Shown piece after piece: positions 1 through 6,090 of a stretch of DNA of 6,090 nt. The notes under the pieces are model-generated. The model was not told the DNA's origin. It saw only the letters and a list, made by a program, of their open reading frames with translations, and did no database searches. Positions within the stretch are counted from its first letter, which is position 1, and every line of letters starts with the position of its first letter. Source of the stretch: an uncultured beta proteobacterium. GTDB lineage: Bacteria; Pseudomonadota; Gammaproteobacteria; Burkholderiales; Rhodocyclaceae. The stretch spans positions 1 through 6,090 of the forward strand of contig CAIWVX010000465.1 in NCBI GenBank assembly GCA_903916205.1. Direction: 5' to 3'. The translations under genes and the position numbers were made by a program.

Positions 1-51
1 CAACAACAACAACCACAGCACCACCTTGAGCGTCCAATTTAAATTATCGAA
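1..51 (-). CDS. Possible 5' end of fimV (signal peptide region), start codon not evident
   Basis: A minus-strand frame opens just after a TAA at 52-54 and runs off the left edge. It reads FDNLNWTLKVVLWLLLL, a short polar stretch with one Lys followed by a hydrophobic run, like the front of a secretion signal. In many Betaproteobacteria the gene after asd is fimV, a pilus/polar-assembly membrane protein whose N-terminus has this kind of Lys-then-WLLLL signal; that identification is from memory and from position only. The frame has no ATG: the only usable starts are two GTG codons (19-24), which would leave almost no basic N-terminus. The nearest ATG codons (61-73) are in another frame and stop after a few codons. 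A sequence error at the fragment end, or a non-standard start, would explain this. Only 17 codons are visible. Confidence 0.35.
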
Positions 52-73
52 TTATCATCATGGATTTAGTCAT

Positions 74-111
74 GCAAGTCAAACTTGCTTCTGACGTTAA
101 ACCGTTTTAAC
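74..111 (-). other. Two adjacent weak inverted repeats downstream of asd
   Basis: Two small hairpins can be drawn between the asd stop and the putative fimV start. One has arms GCAAGT (74-79) and ACTTGC (83-88) with a 3-base loop; the other has arms GTTAAA (96-101) and TTTAAC (106-111) with a 4-base loop. Neither is G+C-rich and neither is followed by a T run on the minus strand, so a classic intrinsic terminator is not supported. They could act as weak attenuation or mRNA-end structures between asd and the next gene, or be chance. Confidence 0.25.
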
Positions 112-116
112 AGAAT

Positions 117-1247
117 TTATGCCTCAACCAAAATACGCAGCATGCGCCGTAAAGGTTCGGCGGCCCCCCACAACAACTGGTCGCCAACAGTAAATGCACC
201 GAGATACTCCGGCCCCATAGCCAGCTTATGCAAGCGACCCACCGGTACGGTCAAGGTTCCAGTAACCGCCGCAGGCGTCAGTTCGCGCTCGCTGATTTCT
301 CGCTCGTTAGGGACGACCTTGGCCCACTTATTACTGTTGGCAATCATATCAGTGACCTCGTCAAGCGGAACATCTTTTTTGAGTTTGATGGTCAGCCCCT
401 GTGAATGGCAACGCATGGCGCCGATACGCACACACAGCCCATCAATCGGAATGCTGCCCGGCGAGCGGAACGGGGGACGGCCAAGAATCTTATTGCATTC
501 AGCGCCACCTTTCCATTCTTCCTTCGACTGCCCCCCCTCAACCGGCACATCAATCCACGGAATCAAACTGCCTGCCAGCGCCGTATTGCGGAAATTATTC
601 GTCGGGAAGTTTGACGCCCGTAGGATCGCCGCCACTTTGCGGTCAATCTCCAAAATAGCCGAAGCCGGATCAGCCAATTCGGCCTTGACGGCCTCATGCA
701 GAGCGCCCATCTGAGCCAACAATTCACGCATATTTTGCGCACCGGCACCGGAGGCGGCCTGATAGGTCATGGCCGAGACCCATTCAACGAGATCGTTCTT
801 AAAAAGTCCGCCAATCCCCATCAACATCAGGGAAACCGTACAGTTTCCGCCAATCCAGTTCTTGCCCCCCTTGGACAAGGCCGCCTGAATGACCTCGCGG
901 TTAACCGGATCAAGAACAATAACGGCATCACGCTCCATGCGCAGCGAGGACGCGGCATCAATCCAATGCCCGCTCCAACCAACGGCACGCAACTGCGGGA
1001 AAATAGCCTTGGTGTAATCGCCCCCTTGACAGGTAACAATGATGTCCATCTGCTTGAGCCGGTCGATGGACTGCGCATCATGCAACACGCCGCCGTCTTT
1101 GCCGCCCAGCGACGGAGCCGATGCCCCCGCCGCCGAAGTCGAGAAATAGACCGGTTCGATGCCCTCGAAATCGCCCTCTTCGACCATGCGCTGCAAAAGC
1201 ACCGAACCCACCATACCGCGCCAACCCACCAAGCCCACTTTCTTCAT
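117..1247 (-). CDS. asd: Aspartate-semialdehyde dehydrogenase
   Basis: Cytoplasmic NADPH-dependent enzyme that reduces L-aspartyl-4-phosphate to L-aspartate 4-semialdehyde, the branch point to diaminopimelate/lysine, threonine and methionine. The 376-residue length fits the Gram-negative Asd type (E. coli about 367). Visible hallmarks: the nucleotide-binding start [18 protein letters not shown] (residues 4-21); GGNCTVSLM with the catalytic Cys136; [13 protein letters not shown] with the active-site Gln163; and [10 protein letters not shown] with Arg274 and the general-base His281. These match Cys135, Gln162 and His274 of the E. coli enzyme as known for the family. The ATG start follows an AGGAA Shine-Dalgarno sequence about 6 bases upstream. 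It is the last clear gene of the leuC-leuD-leuB-asd block, 35 bases after leuB, so it is probably co-transcribed. The reading frame is complete, with no sign of damage. Confidence 0.97.
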   Translation of the reverse strand: MKKVGLVGWRGMVGSVLLQRMVEEGDFEGIEPVYFSTSAAGASAPSLGGKDGGVLHDAQSIDRLKQMDIIVTCQGGDYTKAIFPQLRAVGWSGHWIDAASSLRMERDAVIVLDPVNREVIQAALSKGGKNWIGGNCTVSLMLMGIGGLFKNDLVEWVSAMTYQAASGAGAQNMRELLAQMGALHEAVKAELADPASAILEIDRKVAAILRASNFPTNNFRNTALAGSLIPWIDVPVEGGQSKEEWKGGAECNKILGRPPFRSPGSIPIDGLCVRIGAMRCHSQGLTIKLKKDVPLDEVTDMIANSNKWAKVVPNEREISERELTPAAVTGTLTVPVGRLHKLAMGPEYLGAFTVGDQLLWGAAEPLRRMLRILVEA

Positions 1248-1282
1248 TTCATTTCCTAAAAATAGCCAGTTATCCTAACAAC

Positions 1283-2347
1283 TCAAAGCGCAGCCAGTAC
1301 GGCATCGCCCATCGCTTTAGTACCCACCTTATGAGTCCCTGGCTCATAAATATCGCCCGTGCGAAACCCCTGCGCCAGCACTTTCTTGACCGCCCCTTCA
1401 ATGCGTTGAGCCGCCTCTTCCATCGAAAACGTGTAGCGCAACATCATCGCCACTGACAAAATCGTTGCCAGCGGATTAGCCACACCTTGACCCGCAATGT
1501 CTGGCGCAGAACCGTGACACGGTTCGTACATGCCTTTACCGTTTTCATCCAGCGAGGCCGAAGGCAACATACCAATTGAGCCGGTAAGCATTGAGGCCTC
1601 ATCAGACAGGATGTCGCCAAACATATTCCCAGTCACCATCACGTCAAACTGCTTGGGGGCTTTCACCAATTGCATCGCCGCGTTATCGACCAGCATGTGC
1701 GAAAGCTCAACATCAGGATACTCGGGAGCCAGTTCATTCATGACATCGCGCCACAGTTGGGTAGTTTCCAAAACATTCATTTTATCAATTGAGCACAGTT
1801 TTTTGTTGCGTTTGCGAGCCGACTCAAAAGCCACCCGGCCAATGCGTTGAATCTCGCTTTCGGTGTAATGCATGGTGTTGAATCCAAAGCGCTGATTCTT
1901 ACCATCGACCACACGCCTCTCGATACCACGGGGTTGACCAAAATAAATGTCCCCGGTGAGTTCACGCACAATCAGAATATCAAGACCCGAGACCACTTCC
2001 GGCTTGAGTGTTGAAGCGTTCGCCAGTTCAGGATACAAAATAGCCGGACGCAGATTGGCAAACAAACCAAGTTGCTTGCGAATGCCCAGCAAACCGCGCT
2101 CTGGACGTTGCTCACGCGGCAATGCGTCCCATTGGGGCCCGCCGACCGCCCCCAGCAAAATGGCATCAGCCGCCAAAGCCAGTTTTTGCGTGGCTTCGGG
2201 ATAAGGATGACCGGTCGCATCAACGGCGCAACCACCCAACAAAGCCTCTTCCAGCTCAAACGGCAAATCCAGCGCGTTTAAAACACGCACCGCTTCGGCC
2301 ACAATTTCAGGGCCAATACCATCACCCGGCAGAACACAAATTTTCAC
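1283..2347 (-). CDS. leuB: 3-Isopropylmalate dehydrogenase
   Basis: Cytoplasmic, dimeric NAD-dependent enzyme that oxidises and decarboxylates 3-isopropylmalate to 2-oxoisocaproate, the third step of leucine synthesis; it needs Mg2+ or Mn2+. At 354 residues it is the usual length. Visible motifs: N-terminal [11 protein letters not shown] (6-16); substrate arginines in [14 protein letters not shown] (88-101) and [11 protein letters not shown] (127-137), with catalytic Tyr135; DKMNVL with catalytic Lys189; metal-binding Asp221, Asp245 and Asp249; the family signature beginning [17 protein letters not shown] (241-257); and the NAD-loop HGSAPDIAG (278-286). The start codon is GTG, chosen because the sequence [10 protein letters not shown] begins there and an AAGGA ribosome site lies about 8 bases upstream. 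The gene begins 15 bases after the leuD stop, supporting one transcript with tight spacing. No anomalies beyond the GTG start. Confidence 0.98.
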   Translation of the reverse strand: MKICVLPGDGIGPEIVAEAVRVLNALDLPFELEEALLGGCAVDATGHPYPEATQKLALAADAILLGAVGGPQWDALPREQRPERGLLGIRKQLGLFANLRPAILYPELANASTLKPEVVSGLDILIVRELTGDIYFGQPRGIERRVVDGKNQRFGFNTMHYTESEIQRIGRVAFESARKRNKKLCSIDKMNVLETTQLWRDVMNELAPEYPDVELSHMLVDNAAMQLVKAPKQFDVMVTGNMFGDILSDEASMLTGSIGMLPSASLDENGKGMYEPCHGSAPDIAGQGVANPLATILSVAMMLRYTFSMEEAAQRIEGAVKKVLAQGFRTGDIYEPGTHKVGTKAMGDAVLAAL

Positions 2348-2362
2348 AATCTAATCCTTCAT

Positions 2363-3001
2363 TCAAGCAAATAACCAGGGCTGATCACGACGACGTTTTT
2401 CTTCAAACGTACGAATCTCGTCGGCATGACGCAAGGTCAAACCAATATCATCCCAGCCGTTAATCAGGCATTCTTTGCGGAAAGCATCGACGCTAAAGGG
2501 AATGGCTTTACCATCCGGTCGAATCACCACCTGCCGCTGAAGTTCAACGGTCAGCGAGTAACCCGGCGTAGCGTCCACTTGCGCGAACAAAGCATCGAGT
2601 TCAGCACTAGGGAGCACAATCGGCAAAATCCCATTCTTGAAGCAATTGTTGAAAAAGATGTCAGCGAAGCTTTCGGCCAGCACCACCTTGAAACCAAAGT
2701 CGAGCAAGGCCCAGGGGGCATGTTCACGGGAACTGCCGCAGCCGAAATTTTGGCGCGTCAAAAGAATCTGGGCATTTTGATAGCGCGGCTGGTTAAGCAC
2801 AAAATTCGGATTACGTGGCCGTTGAGCACAATCCACCCCAGGCTCGCCAATATCCATGTAACGCAGTTCATCAAACAGGTTCGGACCAAATCCCGAACGC
2901 CGGATTGATTTCAGAAACTGCTTGGGAATGATGGCGTCGGTATCGACATTGGCACGGTCGAGCGGCGCAACAAGCCCTTCTAGGCGAACAAACTTATCCA
3001 T
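2363..3001 (-). CDS. leuD: 3-Isopropylmalate dehydratase small subunit
   Basis: Small subunit of isopropylmalate isomerase (with LeuC), converting 2-isopropylmalate to 3-isopropylmalate via isopropylmaleate in the cytoplasm. It carries the swivelling domain that completes the active site and sets substrate specificity. The 212-residue length is typical of the bacterial form. Visible motifs: [14 protein letters not shown] (18-31), the conserved front of the family; [19 protein letters not shown] (85-103), the substrate-contacting loop with the GSSREH core; and [19 protein letters not shown] (110-128). The ATG start has a clear AAGGA ribosome site about 6 bases upstream. It lies 88 bases after leuC and 15 bases before leuB. 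The C-terminal sequence [16 protein letters not shown] is of the type common in Beta- and Gammaproteobacteria. Intact. Confidence 0.97.
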   Translation of the reverse strand: MDKFVRLEGLVAPLDRANVDTDAIIPKQFLKSIRRSGFGPNLFDELRYMDIGEPGVDCAQRPRNPNFVLNQPRYQNAQILLTRQNFGCGSSREHAPWALLDFGFKVVLAESFADIFFNNCFKNGILPIVLPSAELDALFAQVDATPGYSLTVELQRQVVIRPDGKAIPFSVDAFRKECLINGWDDIGLTLRHADEIRTFEEKRRRDQPWLFA

Positions 3002-3052
3002 GGTATTCCTTGTTAATCGTCACTAATCAGCACCTTCCGTTATTCCCGATTT

Positions 3053-3069
3053 TACGTAGAGTCTACGTA
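3053..3069. repeat. Perfect 17-base palindrome in the leuC-leuD gap
   Basis: TACGTAGAGTCTACGTA is a perfect inverted repeat with 8-base arms and one central base. Each arm itself contains the palindrome TACGTA, so the site also reads as two direct copies of TACGTA spaced 5 bases apart. It lies 20 bases past the leuC stop and about 50 bases before the leuD start. As RNA it could form a tight hairpin, which might protect or separate the leuC and leuD parts of the message; as DNA it resembles a dimer binding site. There is no T run beside it on the minus strand, so it is not a standard terminator. Its function is not known to me. Confidence 0.55.
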
Positions 3070-3089
3070 GGGGGTGAAGCGTTCGGCCA

Positions 3090-4496
3090 TTAAAGCAAAT
3101 CCCGAACATCCACAAAATGACCGGCCAGTGCCGCCGCCGCCGCCATTTCTGGACTAACGAGATGCGTCCGCCCGCCCGCCCCTTGCCGCCCCTCAAAATT
3201 ACGATTCGAAGTGGAAGCACAGCGCTCACCGGGTTCTAAACGATCAGCATTCATGGCGAGACACATCGAGCACCCAGGCTCGCGCCATTCAAATCCCGCC
3301 GCGACAAAAATCGTGTCCAATCCTTCGCGCTCAGCTTGCTGCTTGACCAGACCCGACCCCGGAACCACCAGCGCCAATTTGATCCCGGAAGCCACTTTTC
3401 GCCCTTTGACGACATGGGCTGCCGCACGCAAATCCTCGATGCGTGAATTGGTGCACGAACCAATAAAAACCTTATCAACCTTGATTGATTTAATCGGCGT
3501 ATTCGGATTCAGTCCCATGTACTGCAACGCACGCTCCATGCCCTCGCGCTTGACCGGATCTTTTTCTTTCGCCGGATCGGGTACGCAAGCATCAATCGTA
3601 ACCACCATCTCGGGCGATGTCCCCCAAGTCACCTGCGGGCGAATAGCCTCGGCGGGCAGGTCGACCACACAATCAAAGTGCGCCCCTTCGTCGCTGTGCA
3701 GCGTTCGCCAGTAGGTCACGGCGGCGTCCCAGGTTTCGCCCTTCGGTGCAAAAGGCCGCCCTTTCAGGTAGTCAATGGTCACCTCATCGACGGCGACAAA
3801 TCCCATCCGCGCACCAGCCTCAATGGCCATATTGCACAAGCTCATGCGACCTTCCATTGACAGCCCGCGAATGGCACTACCCGCAAACTCAATAGCGTAC
3901 CCCGTCCCACCTGCCGTACCGATGTGCCCAATAATCGCCAGCGCCACATCCTTGGCCGTGACTCCCTTACCAAGCTTGCCATCAACACGGAGCAACATGG
4001 CCTTCGACTTCTTCTGTAGGAGACACTGCGTCGCCAACACATGCTCAACTTCGGAGGTTCCGACACCAAAGGCCATGCAGGCAAACGCGCCGTGAGTACT
4101 GGTATGCGAGTCGCCACAAACCACAGTCATACCGGGCAGTGTCGCGCCATTTTCCGGCCCGATCACATGAATAATGCCTTGTCGCAGATCCTTGAACGGA
4201 AAGTAAGCCAACGCGCCGACTTCACGGATATTGGCATCCAAGGTCTCCACTTGCAGACGTGAAATCGGATCCTCAATTCCGCGCTCCCAGTGATCGGTTG
4301 GCGTATTGTGATCAGCCGTAGCGACAATAGAGGAAACCCGCCAAGGTTTACGACCAGCCAGTTTAAGCCCCTCAAAAGCCTGCGGACTCGTCACCTCATG
4401 CACCAAATGACGATCAATATAAATAAGCGCAGTCCCATTGACATCTTCATGGATCACATGGTTTTGCCAAAGCTTGTCGTATAAATTTAATGGCAT
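3090..4496 (-). CDS. leuC: 3-Isopropylmalate dehydratase large subunit
   Basis: Catalytic large subunit of isopropylmalate isomerase, an aconitase-family [4Fe-4S] enzyme acting with LeuD in the second step of leucine synthesis in the cytoplasm. The 468-residue length is typical of the bacterial enzyme (E. coli 466). Visible motifs: [10 protein letters not shown] (5-14); [18 protein letters not shown] (27-44); [18 protein letters not shown] (127-144) with the [12 protein letters not shown] run after it; [16 protein letters not shown] (344-359) with cluster ligand Cys348; and [11 protein letters not shown] (406-416) with ligands Cys409 and Cys412. All three iron-sulphur ligands are therefore present. 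The ATG start matches the family N-terminus; the ribosome site ahead of it is poor, with only a GAG a few bases upstream. It is the first gene of the minus-strand leu-asd block and its upstream region holds the best promoter candidate. Confidence 0.98.
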   Translation of the reverse strand: MPLNLYDKLWQNHVIHEDVNGTALIYIDRHLVHEVTSPQAFEGLKLAGRKPWRVSSIVATADHNTPTDHWERGIEDPISRLQVETLDANIREVGALAYFPFKDLRQGIIHVIGPENGATLPGMTVVCGDSHTSTHGAFACMAFGVGTSEVEHVLATQCLLQKKSKAMLLRVDGKLGKGVTAKDVALAIIGHIGTAGGTGYAIEFAGSAIRGLSMEGRMSLCNMAIEAGARMGFVAVDEVTIDYLKGRPFAPKGETWDAAVTYWRTLHSDEGAHFDCVVDLPAEAIRPQVTWGTSPEMVVTIDACVPDPAKEKDPVKREGMERALQYMGLNPNTPIKSIKVDKVFIGSCTNSRIEDLRAAAHVVKGRKVASGIKLALVVPGSGLVKQQAEREGLDTIFVAAGFEWREPGCSMCLAMNADRLEPGERCASTSNRNFEGRQGAGGRTHLVSPEMAAAAALAGHFVDVRDLL

Positions 4497-4656
4497 ATCT
4501 CGACGATCAGGAAAAATAAGGCTTCAGGAGGCTAATTCGGCTGAATATTATCGCATGGCAACCCCTCAGTCAGCCAAATAAGATTTATCGGGTGTCGTTA
4601 AAAAAGAGGTGAAAAATAACTCCCCAGCAAAAAAGCAGAGGCGTTCTTTCCTTCAG
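4497..4656. other. Intergenic region upstream of leuC, up to the transposase relic
   Basis: This 160-base stretch separates leuC (minus) from the plus-strand transposase relic. It holds the candidate leuC promoter and a leader of only about 45-50 bases. I see no run of leucine codons or paired hairpins of the kind used in leu attenuation. AGGCT occurs twice close together (about 4519-4533) as a short direct repeat. The frame of the transposase relic extends upstream to a GTG at 4609 preceded by an AGAGG-like site, so the element may begin before 4657. I could not identify a terminal inverted repeat or target duplication for it. Confidence 0.4.
4547..4573 (-). promoter_or_regulatory. Candidate sigma-70 promoter for leuC
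   Basis: Read on the minus strand, GATAAT (4547-4552) matches the -10 consensus at five of six bases and is preceded by TGC, giving an extended -10 (TGn). A partial -35, CTGACT (4568-4573), lies upstream at 15 bases, which is shorter than ideal; using the overlapping TAATAT as -10 gives 17 bases. Transcription from here would leave a short leader of about 45 bases before the leuC ATG. It would drive leuC-leuD-leuB-asd. This is pattern matching only. Confidence 0.4.
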
Positions 4657-4944
4657 ATGAAAACATTCATTACCTACGTTCCCCTTAGCGCCGCGACTCT
4701 GATCGAAGGAATCAGGGGCGTGTTTTCAACGCTACCGGACACCCGAGGTCAGAGCAATAACCTGACCTATCTCATACAAGATGCGGCGCTTTTTGCGTTT
4801 TTGGTTTTTTCTCCCAGAGCCCTTCATTTCTCAACAGCCAAGTCAGAATACAGAAGCAACTGGGCAGAAACAATGCCTCATCACTTTTCGGGGTACATCA
4901 AAATCCCAGTGATAACCTGCCAAACACCAATTCAAGAGATAATG
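4657..4944 (+). pseudogene. Truncated, frameshifted transposase remnant (N-terminal part)
   Basis: The frame from the ATG at 4657 reads MKTFITYVPLSAATL, then IRGVFSTLPDTRGQSNNLTY and IQDAALFAFLVF. I recognise this from memory as the N-terminal region of a DDE transposase group with the LPDTRG...DAALSAFSVFF...QSPSFL pattern; the exact IS family is not certain. At the T run 4805-4810 the original frame turns into unrelated sequence, while the -1 frame continues the family pattern as FSQSPSFLNSQVR, then QKQLGRNNASSLFGVHQ and NPSDN (to 4916). One extra T would restore a single frame. After 4916 the match fades, with a possible QTPIQEIM in the first frame (4921-4944). Only about 90 codons of what should be several hundred remain: the catalytic core is absent and the transporter gene begins 28 bases on. 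It is a dead relic. Programmed slippage at the T run is an alternative, but the truncation makes function unlikely. Confidence 0.7.
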
Positions 4945-4972
4945 TATCACTTTCCTTTACCCCAAGCCCCTC

Positions 4973-6090
4973 ATGGATACGGTCTCGAAAACGACTTCCG
5001 GCGTTCAGCGCAAGGTCGCCATTGCCGCCTGTTTTGGCACCTTTCTGGAATGGTACGATTTCCTGACCTTTGCTTCGCTGAGCACTTATTTCAGCACGCT
5101 TTTTTTCCCGCCTGAAAATCCGACCACCGCCTTGCTTGCCAGTTTAGGCACCTTTGGCGTCGGCATGATTGTGCGCCCTATCGGCGCCGCGCTATTCGGT
5201 TCGCTCGGCGACCGTTACGGACGACGCATTCTCTTTATCGCCACCATTACGATCATGGGTGTGGCTACTTTTGCCGTCGGTTTGTTGCCGACCTATCAGC
5301 AGGTTGGCCTGTTAGCCCCGTTACTACTGCTAATGCTGCGGGTGCTGCAAGGGCTTTCGGTTGGCGGCGAGATCGGTGGTGCGGCGGTCTATCTAACCGA
5401 GCACGCACCGGCTGGGCGACGTGGCCTCTATACCAGCGTATTACAACTCATGGGGCCTCTGGGCATCATGGCCTCGACCTTGCAGGTGATAGTGCTGCAA
5501 CTCTGGCTCACGGATAGCGAATTTCGCGAATGGGGCTGGCGTGTGCCTTTCTTGCTCTCGGCGCTGTTGCTGCTAATTTCCTTGAAAAGCCGTGTGGCGC
5601 TACATGAATCACCGATTTTCCAGCATTTGCGCGAAGCCAAGGCGCTGTCGCAAACCCCTTTGCGTGATTGCCTAAGCAACCGCCAAGTGGTGGGTCGTAT
5701 GCTGGTGCTGTTTTCATGTATCTCGGCGGGCGGCTCGCTGCTGTTTTTTTCGTCACAGGTGTATAGCGGTGTATTTCTCAAAAGCGTCGTCAAGCTTGAC
5801 CCGCAACTCACCGGAACGCTGGTGATTAGCGCGACAATCTTGCTCTTTCCGCTGACCCTGCTGTGCGGCTGGTTGTCGGATCGTATTGGACGTCGTCCAA
5901 TATTACTGGCCGGATTGCTACTCGGCGCGCTGTCGATCCTGCCGGTATTTCACGGTCTGCTGCACTATGGCAACCCATCGTCAACTTGTCCGCACTGCCC
6001 ACCGGCCCCATCACCCGATCCTGCAACAAAGGCAGATATCCGCTCTTGGGTTCTCCCGGAGTCACATAAGGGTCGATCTCATACTCTGCC
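4973..6090 (+). CDS. MFS transporter, metabolite:H+ symporter type (partial, 3' part doubtful)
   Basis: Inner-membrane secondary transporter of the major facilitator superfamily, probably a proton symporter for a small organic solute; the substrate cannot be read from sequence. Visible hallmarks of the ProP/ShiA-like group: AACFGTFLEWYDFLTFA (18-34) in helix 1; the motif-A loop GSLGDRYGRRILF (76-88); LRVLQGLSVGGEIGGAAVYL (122-141); the post-helix-6 GWRVPFLLSALLLLI (188-202); and the second motif-A copy GWLSDRIGRRPILLAG (299-314). Several further hydrophobic helices are evident. The ATG start gives a natural cytoplasmic N-terminus, but no Shine-Dalgarno site is visible and the upstream DNA is transposase relic. 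The frame is open to the window edge (372 codons). After HYGNP (331-335) the translation becomes rich in Pro, Ser, Cys and His and stops resembling the family, so the true gene may be broken at about 5977. Confidence 0.85.
   Translation, partial: MDTVSKTTSGVQRKVAIAACFGTFLEWYDFLTFASLSTYFSTLFFPPENPTTALLASLGTFGVGMIVRPIGAALFGSLGDRYGRRILFIATITIMGVATFAVGLLPTYQQVGLLAPLLLLMLRVLQGLSVGGEIGGAAVYLTEHAPAGRRGLYTSVLQLMGPLGIMASTLQVIVLQLWLTDSEFREWGWRVPFLLSALLLLISLKSRVALHESPIFQHLREAKALSQTPLRDCLSNRQVVGRMLVLFSCISAGGSLLFFSSQVYSGVFLKSVVKLDPQLTGTLVISATILLFPLTLLCGWLSDRIGRRPILLAGLLLGALSILPVFHGLLHYGNPSSTCPHCPPAPSPDPATKADIRSWVLPESHKGRSHTL
5978..6090 (-). other. Coding-like antisense segment at the right edge, unknown origin
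   Basis: Reading leftward from 6089, the minus strand gives AEYEIDPYVTPGEPKSGY, then LPLLQDRVMGPVGSADKLTM, a balanced, protein-like composition. By hand count about 26 of its 40 codons end in G or C, against about 16 of 37 for the plus-strand transporter frame over the same bases. The frame continues past 5977 into what is plainly antisense of the transporter and stops at 5826-5828, so if it is a gene fragment it was joined to the transporter near 5975. I do not recognise the protein. It may be a piece of an inserted element, a rearranged gene or an assembly chimera. The evidence is short and could mislead. Confidence 0.35.

Noticed and set aside
1..15. CAACAA triplet run at the left edge as a simple repeat.
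   Set aside because: On the minus strand it is a run of TTG leucine codons in the hydrophobic core of the putative signal peptide, so it is explained by coding.
696..1259. Long open frame on the plus strand opposite asd (187 codons).
   Set aside because: It is fully antisense to a clearly intact asd, and its translation is rich in Arg/His with no recognisable domain.
2426..2908. Plus-strand open frame of 160 codons opposite leuD.
   Set aside because: It is antisense to intact leuD, with no ribosome site and no family resemblance.
3023..3229. Possible small gene between leuC and leuD (entericidin-like position).
   Set aside because: Most of it overlaps the leuC 3' end in another frame, and the translation has no lipoprotein signal.
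4805..4811. Programmed -1 frameshift signal in the transposase at the T run.
   Set aside because: The remaining transposase is cut off soon after, with no catalytic region, so decay by a one-base loss is the simpler explanation.
4609..5115. A single 168-residue plus-strand protein spanning the gap and the transporter start.
   Set aside because: Its first part is the transposase relic; after about 4810 it is out of frame with the relic and then overlaps the transporter gene in the wrong frame.
5428..5811. Minus-strand open frames inside the transporter.
   Set aside because: The plus-strand transporter motifs cover the same bases convincingly; the minus frames are Ser/Arg-rich shadows.

Overview
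This window looks like a betaproteobacterial chromosome fragment. The call rests on gene order and on protein wording. The order leuC-leuD-leuB-asd, all on the minus strand, followed by what appears to be the start of fimV, is a well-known betaproteobacterial neighbourhood, and all four enzymes read as typical Gram-negative versions. Base composition is moderate, roughly 50-55% G+C by eye. I do not name a genus. The left edge falls inside the possible fimV start, and the right edge falls inside, or just past, a broken or joined transporter gene. The piece may therefore be a short contig or a cut from one.

Layout, left to right. Positions 1-51 (minus) hold a signal-peptide-like reading frame that may be the start of fimV, but with no standard start codon. 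Positions 52-116 are a short spacer with two weak inverted repeats. Then come, all minus strand and reading right to left, leuC (3090-4496), leuD (2363-3001), leuB (1283-2347) and asd (117-1247). The gaps in this block are 88, 15 and 35 bases, which fits one transcript. The leuC-leuD gap carries a perfect 17-base palindrome. Upstream of leuC is a candidate sigma-70 promoter with an extended -10 element (4547-4573).

The next region (4657 to about 4944) is the decayed 5' end of a transposase gene on the plus strand, broken by a one-base loss in a T run. It abuts a plus-strand major facilitator transporter gene of the metabolite:H+ symporter type, starting at 4973. The transporter reads cleanly to about residue 335 (position 5977). 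Beyond that the reading frame stays open but no longer looks like the family, while the opposite strand of the last ~115 bases looks more coding-like. This suggests an insertion, rearrangement or assembly join.

Function. LeuC and LeuD form isopropylmalate isomerase, and LeuB oxidises 3-isopropylmalate; together they are steps two and three of leucine synthesis. leuA, the committing step, is not in the window. Asd makes aspartate semialdehyde, the branch point to lysine/diaminopimelate, threonine and methionine. The block is therefore an amino-acid biosynthesis operon of housekeeping type. The transposase relic, the transporter and the right-hand junction are the accessory, less ordinary part. 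I found no CRISPR array, tRNA, rRNA or defence system.
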